Assembly: GCF_003610295.1 (NCBI RefSeq)
Contig: NZ_RAPV01000001.1
Span: 5,642,001 to 5,706,000, forward strand
DNA length: 64,000 bases
Direction of reading: 5' to 3'
DNA from: Paraburkholderia sp. BL23I1N1
Lineage (GTDB): Bacteria > Pseudomonadota > Gammaproteobacteria > Burkholderiales > Burkholderiaceae
Below are positions 18,608 to 27,505 of this stretch, in pieces. The notes under the pieces are model-generated. The model was not told the DNA's origin and did no database searches. It worked only from the letters and a program-made list of their open reading frames with translations. Within the stretch, counting starts at the first letter, position 1. Every line of letters begins with the position of its first letter. Position numbers and translations under genes: made by a program.

Positions 18608-19026
18608 GAATTTGCCTGCTGGGAAACTTCACCGGGTGCGGTAAAGAAATAGATGAATTGGCTCGCTTGCTTGTTTACTGGCTGCACTCGCAATTCGAGC
18701 TGCTGTCCCGTCTGTACGGCGCCAACCTGCATTTCGATGCGCCCGAAAACCCGCAGACCATCGCTCAGGTCCACATACCCGACGGTGTAGGGCGTGTCGA
18801 CGCCTCTTGGTCCCATATGCACCACGCTGTGGCAGTAAAGGGTGCCGATCGCCGGCAATGGCGACGCGACGAAGTCACGACCGCCGCATTGTGGGCACAC
18901 GGTGAGTACCGGATAGATCGGCGTTTCGCAATCGGAGCACTTCGCCCCTAGTAATGACCAGCCCTTCCCGCCTCTTACAACTGAGGCTGTCCCTAATCGT
19001 CTGAAACCGTTCACGCTGACTCCCAC
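18604..19026 (-). CDS. DUF35 OB-fold / zinc-ribbon protein, thiolase partner
   Basis: The 140-residue protein has a rubredoxin-like zinc ribbon (KCSDCETPIYPVLTVCPQCG, two CxxC pairs) followed by an OB-fold with VGYVDLSDGLRVFGRI. This is the standard DUF35 arrangement; these proteins bind acyl-CoA or form tight complexes with SCP2-type thiolases. It is the first gene of the operon. Its stop overlaps the thiolase start by four bases, supporting a stoichiometric complex. Confidence 0.9.
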   Translation of the reverse strand: MGVSVNGFRRLGTASVVRGGKGWSLLGAKCSDCETPIYPVLTVCPQCGGRDFVASPLPAIGTLYCHSVVHMGPRGVDTPYTVGYVDLSDGLRVFGRIEMQVGAVQTGQQLELRVQPVNKQASQFIYFFTAPGEVSQQANS

Positions 19027-19043
19027 TCCTGTTCGCTTTCATG

Positions 19044-19066
19044 GTGTAGTGTGTAATACACTATAC
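19044..19066. promoter_or_regulatory. Palindromic operator, probable TetR site
   Basis: The site has inverted arms TAGTGT and ACACTA around a GTAAT spacer, extended outward by matching GT and AC. It begins 18 bp upstream of the first operon gene and lies between it and the divergent TetR gene. Size and symmetry fit a TetR dimer site. Binding is inferred from position. Confidence 0.6.
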
Positions 19067-19326
19067 TAGCAAACGGCAGCCTGGAAGGTAGGGCAAACCC
19101 GGTGCTCGCGGTTGCCTTCAGAGAGAATCGACATGCCGCCTGCTGGTCGGGAGCGCCGTCGCTATATGCTGTTGCCGATGCATCGGCAACCGGTCAGTGC
19201 AGAGCGTGAGCCGCGAAGTCTGCTCATCCATCTGATTCCGAAAAATCGTCGGCGGTCTCGCTTGCTGGCGAGTTTCGCCAACGGCGGGCAGAATGCCTTG
19301 CAGACCGATAGTTTTGGAGCTTATAA

Positions 19327-20004
19327 GTGGCAATAGTGAAGGCAGGAAAGAAGACGTCCCTCTCGCGGGCGGAGAATCACGCGCCGGACGGCGTACAGGG
19401 GTATCAGCAGCGTGTTAGCAGGGAAAAGCGCGCTCTGATACTGGAGGTCGCAATTGCAACGTTTCTGGAAAACGGATACGACGCGGCCACGATGGATTCC
19501 ATCGGCGATCGCGCGGCAGTGTCATATGCGACCCTGTACAAGCACTTTCCCGGTAAGGAGATCCTCTTCAGCGATGCGATGGACCATCTCTTCCATCAGA
19601 TGTTCGCACGCTGGAAGGATCACGCCGTGCCGCCGGAGGTCGAGTCGGGCTTGCGTGAGATTGCCCGCGCATACAACGAGCTCGTTTCCGAGCCCAGCAT
19701 GATTGCCGCAGTGCGGCTCGTCATTGCTCAAGTGCGCAGCTTTCCCGACATGGCACTTCGCTTCCAGCGCGCGAAAGATCTCTTCAGCGACGTAACGGAC
19801 GCCTGGTTGACAAAGCGGGTCGAAGAAGGCCGCCTGAAGATTGCCGACGTGCGGCTCGCACGCGCCGAATTCATCGGCATGTTGGGAGAAACGCTTTACT
19901 TTCCCCGTCTAATGCGGATCGATCATGCGATCTCCGACGAAGACGTTGAAAGGATCATCGGCAGCGCAGTCTCCACGTTCCTGATGCGCTATCACGCGCA
20001 TTGA
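19327..20004 (+). CDS. TetR/AcrR-family regulator
   Basis: The start is GTG at 19327, seven bases after GGAG. The 225-residue protein has a helix-turn-helix near residues 45-75 (GYDAATMDSIGDRAAVSYAT, then LYKHFPGKE) and a TetR_C-type ligand domain. It is divergent from the molybdenum-hydroxylase operon, with a 300-bp gap holding a palindrome at 19044-19066. It is the natural candidate for a repressor released by the pathway's CoA-ester substrate or product. Confidence 0.9.
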   Translation: MAIVKAGKKTSLSRAENHAPDGVQGYQQRVSREKRALILEVAIATFLENGYDAATMDSIGDRAAVSYATLYKHFPGKEILFSDAMDHLFHQMFARWKDHAVPPEVESGLREIARAYNELVSEPSMIAAVRLVIAQVRSFPDMALRFQRAKDLFSDVTDAWLTKRVEEGRLKIADVRLARAEFIGMLGETLYFPRLMRIDHAISDEDVERIIGSAVSTFLMRYHAH

Positions 20005-20291
20005 ATAACGCGTCGCGGCACATGCACCATTGTGAACGAGTCGGCGCTCCGCCCTTACGCGATACCTGTCGAAACAGCAAGCGACCAGCGCATCGCCGAC
20101 GTGCGCAAGAATCATTTCGCGCCCGGATGCGGAGAGGGCAAAACCGGATTCTGCCGCAGCCTCGGCTTCGATGTTGAGGTATCGTAAGACCGGATTTTGT
20201 TGTGGGAGGTTGTATGACTGGTGCAACTGTAGGCGCGCCGCGATCAGAGCACAAAGCCCCTCAAGTCGAAGCACGACTCGTACAGCGGCAC
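20005..20291. other. Gap between TetR gene and porin pseudogene
   Basis: A minus-strand frame across about 20020-20230 reads like protein (LPQQNPVLRYLNIEAEAAAE and ILAHVGDALVACCF) but has no start, and I recognise no family. It may be a gene relic. Confidence 0.3.
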
Positions 20292-21400
20292 TCAGAACTG
20301 ATGGAACATGCCCAGCGTGATGCCGGTCTGGCTCATCCCGGGTCCGGGCGTGGCGCCGGGGCCGCCCGAGCTGACGCTGTAACTCGCATGCCTGCTGTTG
20401 GCCAGGTAGGAACCCTGCGCAGAGTCGCCATCGTCGCCCGGCTGTCGTGCTGGTCGTTGATGATGCGAAAGGCCTCGCCGTCCAGCTCGACAAATGGTGT
20501 GATGAAATACTGCGCGCCGGCAAAGAACAGGTTGGAGTGCACACTGGCCACGCTGGCTGAACCGGTCGATACGTGCCGGCCGAGCCAGCCGGCGTCGAGC
20601 TTGACGCCAAAGAGCTTCACGTACGCGTTGGCCTGCGCGCGGGCGTCCTTGCCCCCGCTGCCCGTGAAGGGTGCGGGCGCCACGCCATCGAAGAAGTTGA
20701 AGGCGGCATTCGTGCCGCCTCGCTGTTCTTCATAGGACGCTGCGACCCCGAAGGAACCTGCGTCGTACTTCAGGAGCGCGGACCAGTCCGTACACTGTCG
20801 GAAGTCGCCCGCGACCGAACCCGCGCAGGTCCACTTCTGTCCCGGCGAGTTGCCGGTCCCCGCCGCGTCGCGGCCAAACGAGTAAGCCGCGCCCGCCGTG
20901 AACTGACCCATCGTGACCTTGTACGCAACGCTGTTGTCGGCACGTGCGTTCGGAATGTACGAGTCAAGCGATCCGATCCCATAGATGTCCGGACCCAGGA
21001 TGTCATTGTCGGCCAGCGCCCAAGTGGTCATCGTGTACTGCCGCCCGAACGACAGGGTGCCGTAGCGGCCGGCGAGCCCGACCCAGGCCTGGCGACCGAA
21101 GAGTCGGCCGCCCTGCAGCGAACTGCCATTGTCCACGCCGAAACCGCTTTCCAACACAAACGTCGCCTTCAGCCCCCCGCCCAGATCCTCGGCACCCTTC
21201 AGTCCCCATCGCGACGGATACACACCCGTAATGGCCGGCATCCGGACCACCCGGTCGCCTTTCGCGTTCGCATGTGTCAGAAATTCGACCCCCGTATCGA
21301 GCAGGCCATAAAGTGTCACGCTGCTCTGCGCGTGTGCCGTGCCCGCTGCGGCGCAAAGCAGCATCGCCCGGCCCAATCCGTATTTCTTCATCGTCTCCAC
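20292..21400 (-). pseudogene. OmpC-like porin, single-base frameshift near C-terminus
   Basis: The frame from ATG 21400 encodes a signal peptide, QSSVTLYGLLDTGVEFLTH, WGLKGAEDLGG and further porin strands. Near 20445 it runs into a non-porin tail ending at 20333. In the next frame the expected end appears: GDSAQGSYLANSRHASYS and a terminal TGITLGMFHQF with stop at 20292. Adding one G to the GGG at about 20446-20448 would restore the gene. As given, the C-terminal Phe needed for outer-membrane insertion is lost. This may be real decay or a sequencing error. It is next to the AAHS-type transporter and probably belonged to the aromatic cluster. Confidence 0.8.
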
Positions 21401-21561
21401 CTTTGCCTCTGTTTGAATACGTTTCTTGTAGTGTCATGCAGCAACAGCGATCCGGACGACTTCCTCCTGCAGCCGTCACGGGACCAATGGAAATCGTGGC
21501 GCGGGCTGGGAGCAGTCCCAGCCCGTCGGGCCCTGGTGCACAACTGGCGCCCACGGGTCGA

Positions 21562-22899
21562 TCAGGTTGCGCCAACCTGCGCATGCGGTACCCGCGGTGC
21601 TCGCAGGGCGGTCAGCAGCCATACCGCGACCGCGGCAATCAGGCCGGGCAGCGCTGACACGGCAAAGAGGGAAGTGAGATCGAGTCCGGACGCAATGAGC
21701 AGCCCGCCGACCACGGGACCGATGATGGAACCGATGCGCCCGAATCCCAGGGCCCAGCCGACCCCCGTCGCCCGTATGGCGGTCGGATAGAGGTTGGCGG
21801 CCAGCGCATTCAAGCTGATCTGTCCGCCGATCACACAGAAGCCGACAATAAAGACCATCGTCATCAGCAGTGCAAACGGCGCCTGCGTCATCTGGCCGAT
21901 GCCGTAAGTGCAGATCGCGGCCATCACGTACGCCGCGGCCAACACCGGTCCTGGCCGCCACCGGTCAATCACCAGCGCGCTGACCACGCCGCCCAGGTTC
22001 AGCAGGGCTGTCGAGATGATGGCCCTGTCGAGCGAAATACCGCCCTGCTTCAGCAGGGTCGGCAGCCAGTTCGCGAGGAAATACAGCATCAGCAGGTTCA
22101 TGAAGCACGTCACCCAGAGCAGCAGCGTCCCGCCCGCCCTATGCTCGGTGAACAGGCCTGCTACCGGAATGCGAGTCGCGGGCGGTGCGACTTCCGCATC
22201 CATGTCAACCCGGGCGGCCCGCCGGGGACCCAGGACCCGGCGCAGGACCTGCTCGCCGTGGCCGCGCAGATGCGCACGGTCCGAGAGGAACCGGAGGGAC
22301 TCGGGCAGGAAGATGGCCAGGACGGGCACCATGAGGAGCGGCAGCACGCCGCCCATCACGAAGACCGACTGCCAGCCCCACAGCGGAATCGTCCGGGCCG
22401 CCGCAAACCCGCCCAGCACCGCGCCCATCGGGAAGCCGCAGAACATCACACTGACGGTGGTGGCCCGCAGGCGGGCGGGCGCATATTCAGCCGTCAGCGC
22501 GATGATGTTCGGCATGGCGCCGCCCAGGCCCAAGCCGGTCAGGAATCGCGGCAGCAACAGCGCGTTGAGCGAACCGGCGAAGACGGTTGCAATCGAGAAC
22601 AGGCCGAAAAGGCTGACCGAGGTGAGAATCACGGTTCGCCGTCCGAGCCGGTCCGCCACCGGACCAAGGAGCAGGGCGCCCACCATCAGGCCCGCGAGAC
22701 CGGCGCCGAACACCCTGCCGAACGACGCGCCTGGCAGGGCCCAGTGGCTGGCGATGACCGGCGCCACGAACGCAATCGCCTGGGTGTCGAAGCCGTCGAG
22801 CAGCGCGATCAGCGCACACATGACGACGATGAATTGCTGCGAGGGACCGAACGGCGCGACGTCAATCGCCGCGCCGATGCCCACTTTCTGTTCGGACAT
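21562..22899 (-). CDS. Aromatic acid:H+ symporter-family MFS transporter
   Basis: From ATG 22899 the protein is 445 residues with 12 membrane segments. TM1 carries CALIALLDGFDTQAIAF, whose DGFDTQ motif is typical of the aromatic acid:H+ symporters (PcaK, BenK, GenK). The loop after TM2 reads GPVADRLGRRTVIL. It is encoded in line with the cupin dioxygenase and dienelactone hydrolase genes, so uptake of gentisate, salicylate or a related acid is likely. A strong hairpin at 22926-22951 separates it from the upstream gene. Confidence 0.85.
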   Translation of the reverse strand: MSEQKVGIGAAIDVAPFGPSQQFIVVMCALIALLDGFDTQAIAFVAPVIASHWALPGASFGRVFGAGLAGLMVGALLLGPVADRLGRRTVILTSVSLFGLFSIATVFAGSLNALLLPRFLTGLGLGGAMPNIIALTAEYAPARLRATTVSVMFCGFPMGAVLGGFAAARTIPLWGWQSVFVMGGVLPLLMVPVLAIFLPESLRFLSDRAHLRGHGEQVLRRVLGPRRAARVDMDAEVAPPATRIPVAGLFTEHRAGGTLLLWVTCFMNLLMLYFLANWLPTLLKQGGISLDRAIISTALLNLGGVVSALVIDRWRPGPVLAAAYVMAAICTYGIGQMTQAPFALLMTMVFIVGFCVIGGQISLNALAANLYPTAIRATGVGWALGFGRIGSIIGPVVGGLLIASGLDLTSLFAVSALPGLIAAVAVWLLTALRAPRVPHAQVGAT

Positions 22900-22925
22900 G
22901 CGGCGTCTCCTCCTTGTAATATGAA

Positions 22926-22951
22926 AACGGCACCTCCAGGAAGGTGCCGTT
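22926..22951 (-). terminator. Hairpin between cupin and transporter genes
   Basis: A perfect 10-bp stem (AACGGCACCT / AGGTGCCGTT) with a 6-base loop lies 19 bp after the cupin stop. On the minus strand only a short TTTTC follows it. It could act as an intercistronic terminator, attenuator or mRNA stabiliser. Confidence 0.5.
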
Positions 22952-22969
22952 ACTGCCATTACGTCACGG

Positions 22970-23542
22970 TTAATGCGGGCGGTTTCCCTCTACCATATGG
23001 AAGACATGGCCCATTGGCTCTTCCCAGATCAGGTTGCGTTCCATCGCGCGCGCCGGCATGTCCTGGATCACGTACTGGATCGCGGGCTCGGCGCCCGTGT
23101 TGATGTGTTCGTGGCTGGCCATCGGCGGGCAGGCGAACGTGTCGCCACGCTTCCAGTCAAAGCGCTTGCCGTCGAGGATCGAGTAGCCCTCGCCCTGCAT
23201 GATGTGATACAGCGCGTACGAGTTGTGACGGTGCGCGACGATGTGCTCGCCCGGATTGATCCCCTGGATGCCCAGAAAGATCGACGGGAACACGCCACCC
23301 GCTTCGCCGGTATCGCCGTGAACCAGCGAGATGAAACGGCGATCGGCGTTACGCAGCGGATCCTTCATCACCACGTCAAGACGCTCCGTCACATCCTCCC
23401 AGCGCCAGATGGCAGGGCGCAGGTTCTTCTTGACGAGAAACGGGTAATACTCGTCGTCCGTCATCATCTGCGCCCACTCGGTCCGGTCGACCACTTCGGT
23501 CACCGGCGAAGTCTCGTGTTTGACTGCGTTGTCCTGGCTCAT
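22970..23542 (-). CDS. Single-cupin ring-cleavage dioxygenase-like protein
   Basis: The 190-residue protein has one cupin barrel: HIVAHRHNSYALYHIMQGEG with metal-binding His residues and RGDTFACPPMASHEHIN. Sequence style matches the N-terminal cupin of gentisate/1-hydroxy-2-naphthoate dioxygenases, but those have two cupins and about 350 residues. The frame has an intact N-terminus (MSQDNAVKHETSP) and a normal stop, so it is probably a natural one-domain enzyme. Maleylpyruvate isomerase, fumarylpyruvate hydrolase and a dienelactone hydrolase nearby support ring cleavage of a gentisate- or salicylate-type substrate. Confidence 0.7.
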   Translation of the reverse strand: MSQDNAVKHETSPVTEVVDRTEWAQMMTDDEYYPFLVKKNLRPAIWRWEDVTERLDVVMKDPLRNADRRFISLVHGDTGEAGGVFPSIFLGIQGINPGEHIVAHRHNSYALYHIMQGEGYSILDGKRFDWKRGDTFACPPMASHEHINTGAEPAIQYVIQDMPARAMERNLIWEEPMGHVFHMVEGNRPH

Positions 23543-23576
23543 GTTTGTCTCCGTAAATGAAAATGAGAAGGGTCGG

Positions 23577-24320
23577 CTAGTGCGCGTTAGCGTGTCCGCG
23601 CAGATGCCAGTTCAGGAAAGTCCTGGTGCGCTGCCAGGCGGCGCTCGACGCGGCCGGCCGGAAAACAGCGGGCCGAAACCACTCGTCGAACGCATGCGGC
23701 GCGCCCTGATAGATGAAAAGCTCGTACGGTTTCTGGGCCGCGCGCAGCTGGCTGACAAATCCGTCAATTTCCTCGCGGCTCACGAGGCGGTCCCAGTCGC
23801 CGTAGTGGCACAGCAGCGGTGCTTTCAGGGACGCCGCGACATCCACCGGTGCAACGGGCTTACGCGCGGTGCGCGATGCGTAGTCAAGCCGGCCGTAGTA
23901 GTCGACCCCGCAACCCACCGCGTGCTGTGCGGCCGCCAGTGCGGCGTAGGTCCCGCCGATACAGAAACCGAGCAGACCGGTCTTTGACAACGGGAAGCCC
24001 GCACTGCGCGCCCATTCCAGGATTTCAGCGAGATCCGCGAGCACGCGCCGGTCGTCCAGCGCCGCGACAGCCTCACCGATCATCTGCGGCGTGGAAATGT
24101 CCGGGACCGCGCCTTCGCGGCCAAAGTAGTCGAGCATCGCGACCGTGTAGCCGACCGTGGCCAGATCCTTCGCGCGGCCGACGATGTAGTCGTTGATACC
24201 GGCGATCGCCGTCAGCATGACGACCAGGGCTGGTTCAGCCTGGGTGACCGGATCCGGCCAAAGAAGGCGGCATGATCCGCCGCCGATAAGCGTAAGCCGC
24301 TGGAGTTCGCTGCTGTTCAT
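23577..24320 (-). CDS. Dienelactone-hydrolase-family protein
   Basis: The ATG at 24320 gives 247 residues, normal for the family; the frame is open further upstream but that part is antisense to the LysR gene. The nucleophile is Cys120 in GLLGFCIGGTYA, Asp is in CHYGDWDRL (175 or 177), and His209 is in YQGAPHAFDE. DLH enzymes open lactones with a Cys-His-Asp triad. Next to a cupin dioxygenase and a maleylpyruvate branch, it could open the lactone formed when a 5-substituted salicylate is cleaved. It is divergent from the LysR gene. Confidence 0.85.
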   Translation of the reverse strand: MNSSELQRLTLIGGGSCRLLWPDPVTQAEPALVVMLTAIAGINDYIVGRAKDLATVGYTVAMLDYFGREGAVPDISTPQMIGEAVAALDDRRVLADLAEILEWARSAGFPLSKTGLLGFCIGGTYAALAAAQHAVGCGVDYYGRLDYASRTARKPVAPVDVAASLKAPLLCHYGDWDRLVSREEIDGFVSQLRAAQKPYELFIYQGAPHAFDEWFRPAVFRPAASSAAWQRTRTFLNWHLRGHANAH

Positions 24321-24394
24321 GGGGATACCTGTCCTTGTCTCGTTGAAGAGGAGTGTCATCGGAAAGGCTTCATGGCACAATGCTGATACCTTAG

Positions 24395-24415
24395 TCATTA
24401 CTATTCGCAGAATGA
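24395..24415. promoter_or_regulatory. LysR-type T-N11-A box overlapping the regulator start
   Basis: TCATT and AATGA form a perfect 5-bp inverted repeat separated by exactly 11 bases, the classic LysR recognition geometry. It covers the ATG of the LysR gene and lies 75 bp upstream of the divergent dienelactone hydrolase gene, so it could serve autorepression and activation. Confidence 0.5.
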
Positions 24416-25359
24416 ATGATCGTCCGTCGCTGGACCTGAACCTGCTCCTCGTGTTCCGTGCCATCTGGGAGCACCGGAACGTGTCCCGCGCCGCAGAGAA
24501 GCTCGGTGTCTCGCAGCCGACCGTCAGCCACGCGTTGCGCGCATTGCGCGAGCACTTCAATGACCGGCTGTTCGTCCGGTGTGCCGGCGGGGTGATGCCG
24601 ACGCCACTCGCGCAAACGCTGGCCAACCGGATCGCGCAGGCACTCATCGCGCTCGAACAGGGACTCGAGATGCGCGACCAGTTCGATGCCCACACGAGCC
24701 GCAAGGAGTTCACGATCGTCATGACCGACATCGCCGCCGCGATCATCCTGCCCCGCATCATTGATATCTGCCGGAAAGAAGCGCCGTTCGTCAACTTCAG
24801 GGCGATCGAGCTGCCAACCGAATCGGTGCTGTCGGCGCTACGTGACGGCACGGCCGATCTCGCGGTCGAATTCAATCCCGCGCTTCACGCGAGCCTGCTT
24901 CACAAGCCGCTATTCAGAAGCGAATACGTCTGCATCGTCAGTGCGGACCATCCGCGCATCGGACGCAAGCTGTCGCGGACTGACTTCAAGAGGGAGCGCC
25001 ATGCGGTCGCGCAGGCACAGGGAACGGGGCACTACGTGGTCGAGTCGACGCTGCAGCGTCTCGGCCTGGTCCATCAGATCGGTGCACGGATACCGCATTT
25101 CCTGGCACTGCCATTCATCATCGCATCGAGCGAGATGATCGCCACCATTCCACGACCGCTGGCCGAAGTGATGCTCGGTGTCGCGCCGGTGAAGATCTTT
25201 CCGTCGCCCGTGCGTCTACCCAGACCGACCATTGAGCTGCTGTGGCACGAGCGGCTGCACGACGACATGGCCGCACGCTGGCTGCGCGAACTGCTGCCGC
25301 GCGCGATGCAGCCCATCTTTGCGTCCGGGTTCAGCGGATTCGGTCACGCTCCTGAGTGA
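24412..25359 (+). CDS. LysR-family regulator of the aromatic cluster
   Basis: From ATG 24412 the protein is 315 residues. The HTH is at about residues 18-45 (NVSRAAEKLGVSQPTVSHAL), followed by a NagR/NahR/PnbR-like domain with the REHFNDRLFVR linker and LPTESVLSALRDGTADLAVE. It is divergent from the dienelactone hydrolase, cupin and transporter genes. Position makes it the activator of this gentisate/salicylate-like cluster; the inducer is not known. Confidence 0.9.
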   Translation: MNDRPSLDLNLLLVFRAIWEHRNVSRAAEKLGVSQPTVSHALRALREHFNDRLFVRCAGGVMPTPLAQTLANRIAQALIALEQGLEMRDQFDAHTSRKEFTIVMTDIAAAIILPRIIDICRKEAPFVNFRAIELPTESVLSALRDGTADLAVEFNPALHASLLHKPLFRSEYVCIVSADHPRIGRKLSRTDFKRERHAVAQAQGTGHYVVESTLQRLGLVHQIGARIPHFLALPFIIASSEMIATIPRPLAEVMLGVAPVKIFPSPVRLPRPTIELLWHERLHDDMAARWLRELLPRAMQPIFASGFSGFGHAPE

Positions 25360-25722
25360 GCACGGGGGCCTCGACACGCAGACGGTACCCGGATGACGTC
25401 GTCACTTCAGTTCGTACCCGGGCGACCCCACGGCAGTAGCATGTCCAACCCGCTTCCACGAAACATTGGAACCCGCGTGAGATGGTTCGACGTGTCCGGC
25501 GCCAAACGCCGGCCTCTTCCGCCCCCGACAGGATGGAAGACGGTGCCCCGGCGCAACTGACGCGTTCAGCGCTCGCGCAACTTCTGCAGCACGGACGCAC
25601 GGACAACCCGAAGCTGTCGGAAAGAATCCGCACCTTGCCACCCGGAAGGGCGATCCGCCTTGCTTTCCCCGGCCAGGAGGAACGGAGGCAGTTGTAAAGA
25701 AATCCCAGAAGTGGCCTACAGG
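25360..25722. other. Gap, no gene supported
   Basis: A plus-strand frame at 25482-25697 (71 codons) has no recognisable domain. I see no repeat or RNA gene. Confidence 0.4.
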
Positions 25723-26915
25723 TCAGGACGCGTCCATTGTGGCGACCGCTTCCCCGGCACGCACCGGGTCGCCACTGTCAGAAGTCGCGGTAAGTTTGAA
25801 TGCCGACACGGCGCCATTGAGTTGAGTGGCCTGCTCCTCGAGCGACTGGGACGCTGCGGCTACCTGCTCGACCAGCGCTGCATTCTGCTGCGTGACCAGG
25901 TCCATCTGGATAACAGCCAGATGGGCCTGGTCGATGCGGCGACTCTGCTCTTCCGAGGCCACGGCGATTTCCCTCACGAAGTCCGAAACGTGCCGGGCCA
26001 CACGCTTGATCTCACCCATGACCGAGCTGACTTCAGCGGCCTGTCGCGAGCTATCCTGAATCGTGGCAACCGATGAGGCAATCAGGTCCTTGATATCCTT
26101 TTTGCGGCCGTGGCAGATCGTTGCGCCAGACTACGGGCTTCGCTCGCCACCACCGCAAAACCCCGACCCTGCTCGCCAGCGCGAGCGGCCTCCACCGCGG
26201 CATTCAGTGCAAGAATGTTGGTCTGGAACGCGATCCCTTCAATCACCCCCGTGATCTCGGAGATCCGGTTCGAGCTGCCGCTGATCTGCTCAATGATGCC
26301 CACCATGGCCAGAACGGCATCGTTACCCGTATCCGCCATGTCCGTGGCTTTTGTGGCCAGAGCGTCCGCCTCACGCGCATTGTCGGCGTTCTGCTTCACC
26401 GTTTCGGTGATTTGCGTCATGCTCGACGCCGTTTCCTCCAGGGATGAAGCCCGTTCCTCCGTGCGAGCGGACAGGTCAAGATTTCCCGCGGCGATTTCGC
26501 GCGTGGCCGTGGTAACCATGCCCATCGACCGGTGTACGAGGGACATGGTTTCCTCGACACGACGCATCAACCTGTCGAAGGCGATGGCCGCGCGAGCAAA
26601 CTCGTCCATGCGCGGACTCTTCGACCGCATTGACAGATCGAGTGTTGTTGCGATCGTTTCAAATCTCCCGCTCATGCGGTCCAGGCCACCGCATACCACG
26701 CGATGCAGGCGAACACCGCTGTAGATTGTCACGGCGCACCCCACCGACGCCAACGCGATCAGGCCGCCCAGCAACGGGCGGTATGACGCGGGCGTGATCA
26801 TCTCCCCGTGCCACAGCCCAACTGTTCCCACCAGCCCGACAGCAAACATGAGCCCTGCGCACATGCCGAACGCCAGTATCAGCTTGAGCCGAATTGTAAA
26901 AGCAGTTTTCTGCAC
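25723..26915 (-). pseudogene. Methyl-accepting chemotaxis protein, frameshifted
   Basis: From GTG 26915 (preceded by AAGGAAG) the protein opens with a membrane segment ([19 protein letters not shown]) and a second near [20 protein letters not shown], then HAMP-like and signalling helices. The receptor hairpin [20 protein letters not shown] is intact. At about 26097-26101 the frame breaks in an AAAAA run; with a sixth A it would continue as [20 protein letters not shown] through IAVASEEQSRRIDQ to a stop at 25723. There is almost no periplasmic sensing domain between the two TMs. The break may be decay, phase variation or sequencing error. Confidence 0.85.
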
Positions 26916-27505
26916 TTCGCTTCCTTCATGACAGATGACGCGATCGCGCCAAGGATGAGAGGACCGCACGCTACCTGACATGTCGTCGCCCGCTACGGTA
27001 CGGTCCTTTCCGGTTGTGCGCGCGATGGATCCGCCTTCAAACCGGATTGCGCAGGCACCTGCAAGTCGAAGACGACCGCCGGCGATCAGCCCCGCCACTT
27101 CCTTAACGACCCGCATGCGTTCTTCATGCGCGTTTTCCCTTTGACCGAGAATCCGACGCTCATCGGGTGGTGGATAAGCTTGTGCCACGGCCGCGCTACC
27201 GCCCGTCCCCGCGCCGGCAAGGCGCATCGCGTCTTCCATCACGCACGCTCTGATCCAGGCTTGCCGGTCTCACGGACCTGTCCATTCCAACTATACGGTG
27301 AATCACAGGCGCGTCGAAAATTGGCCGATACCCATGGTTGGCCGCTCCCGATCAGGTGGAAAAATGCACTAGGTTCCGTCCACGCAATCGCGTTGCCGCC
27401 GCACGTGTGACGCGCTGGGGCACCCGGGAACCTGGCTCCTCAGGTGAAGCCTGCGAGGCGTATCGCCACACCGCACACACAAAGATCCAGGTCCAGACGG
27501 CGCGT
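26916..27505. other. Gap upstream of chemoreceptor, no gene supported
   Basis: The chemoreceptor frame stays open to 27242 but loses receptor character. That stretch encodes a peptide with [18 protein letters not shown] which I do not recognise. No convincing start, RNA or repeat was found. Confidence 0.4.

Noticed and set aside
23577..24875. A dienelactone hydrolase with a 185-residue N-terminal extension
   Set aside because: The extra part is antisense to the LysR gene; a family-like start with normal length lies at 24320.
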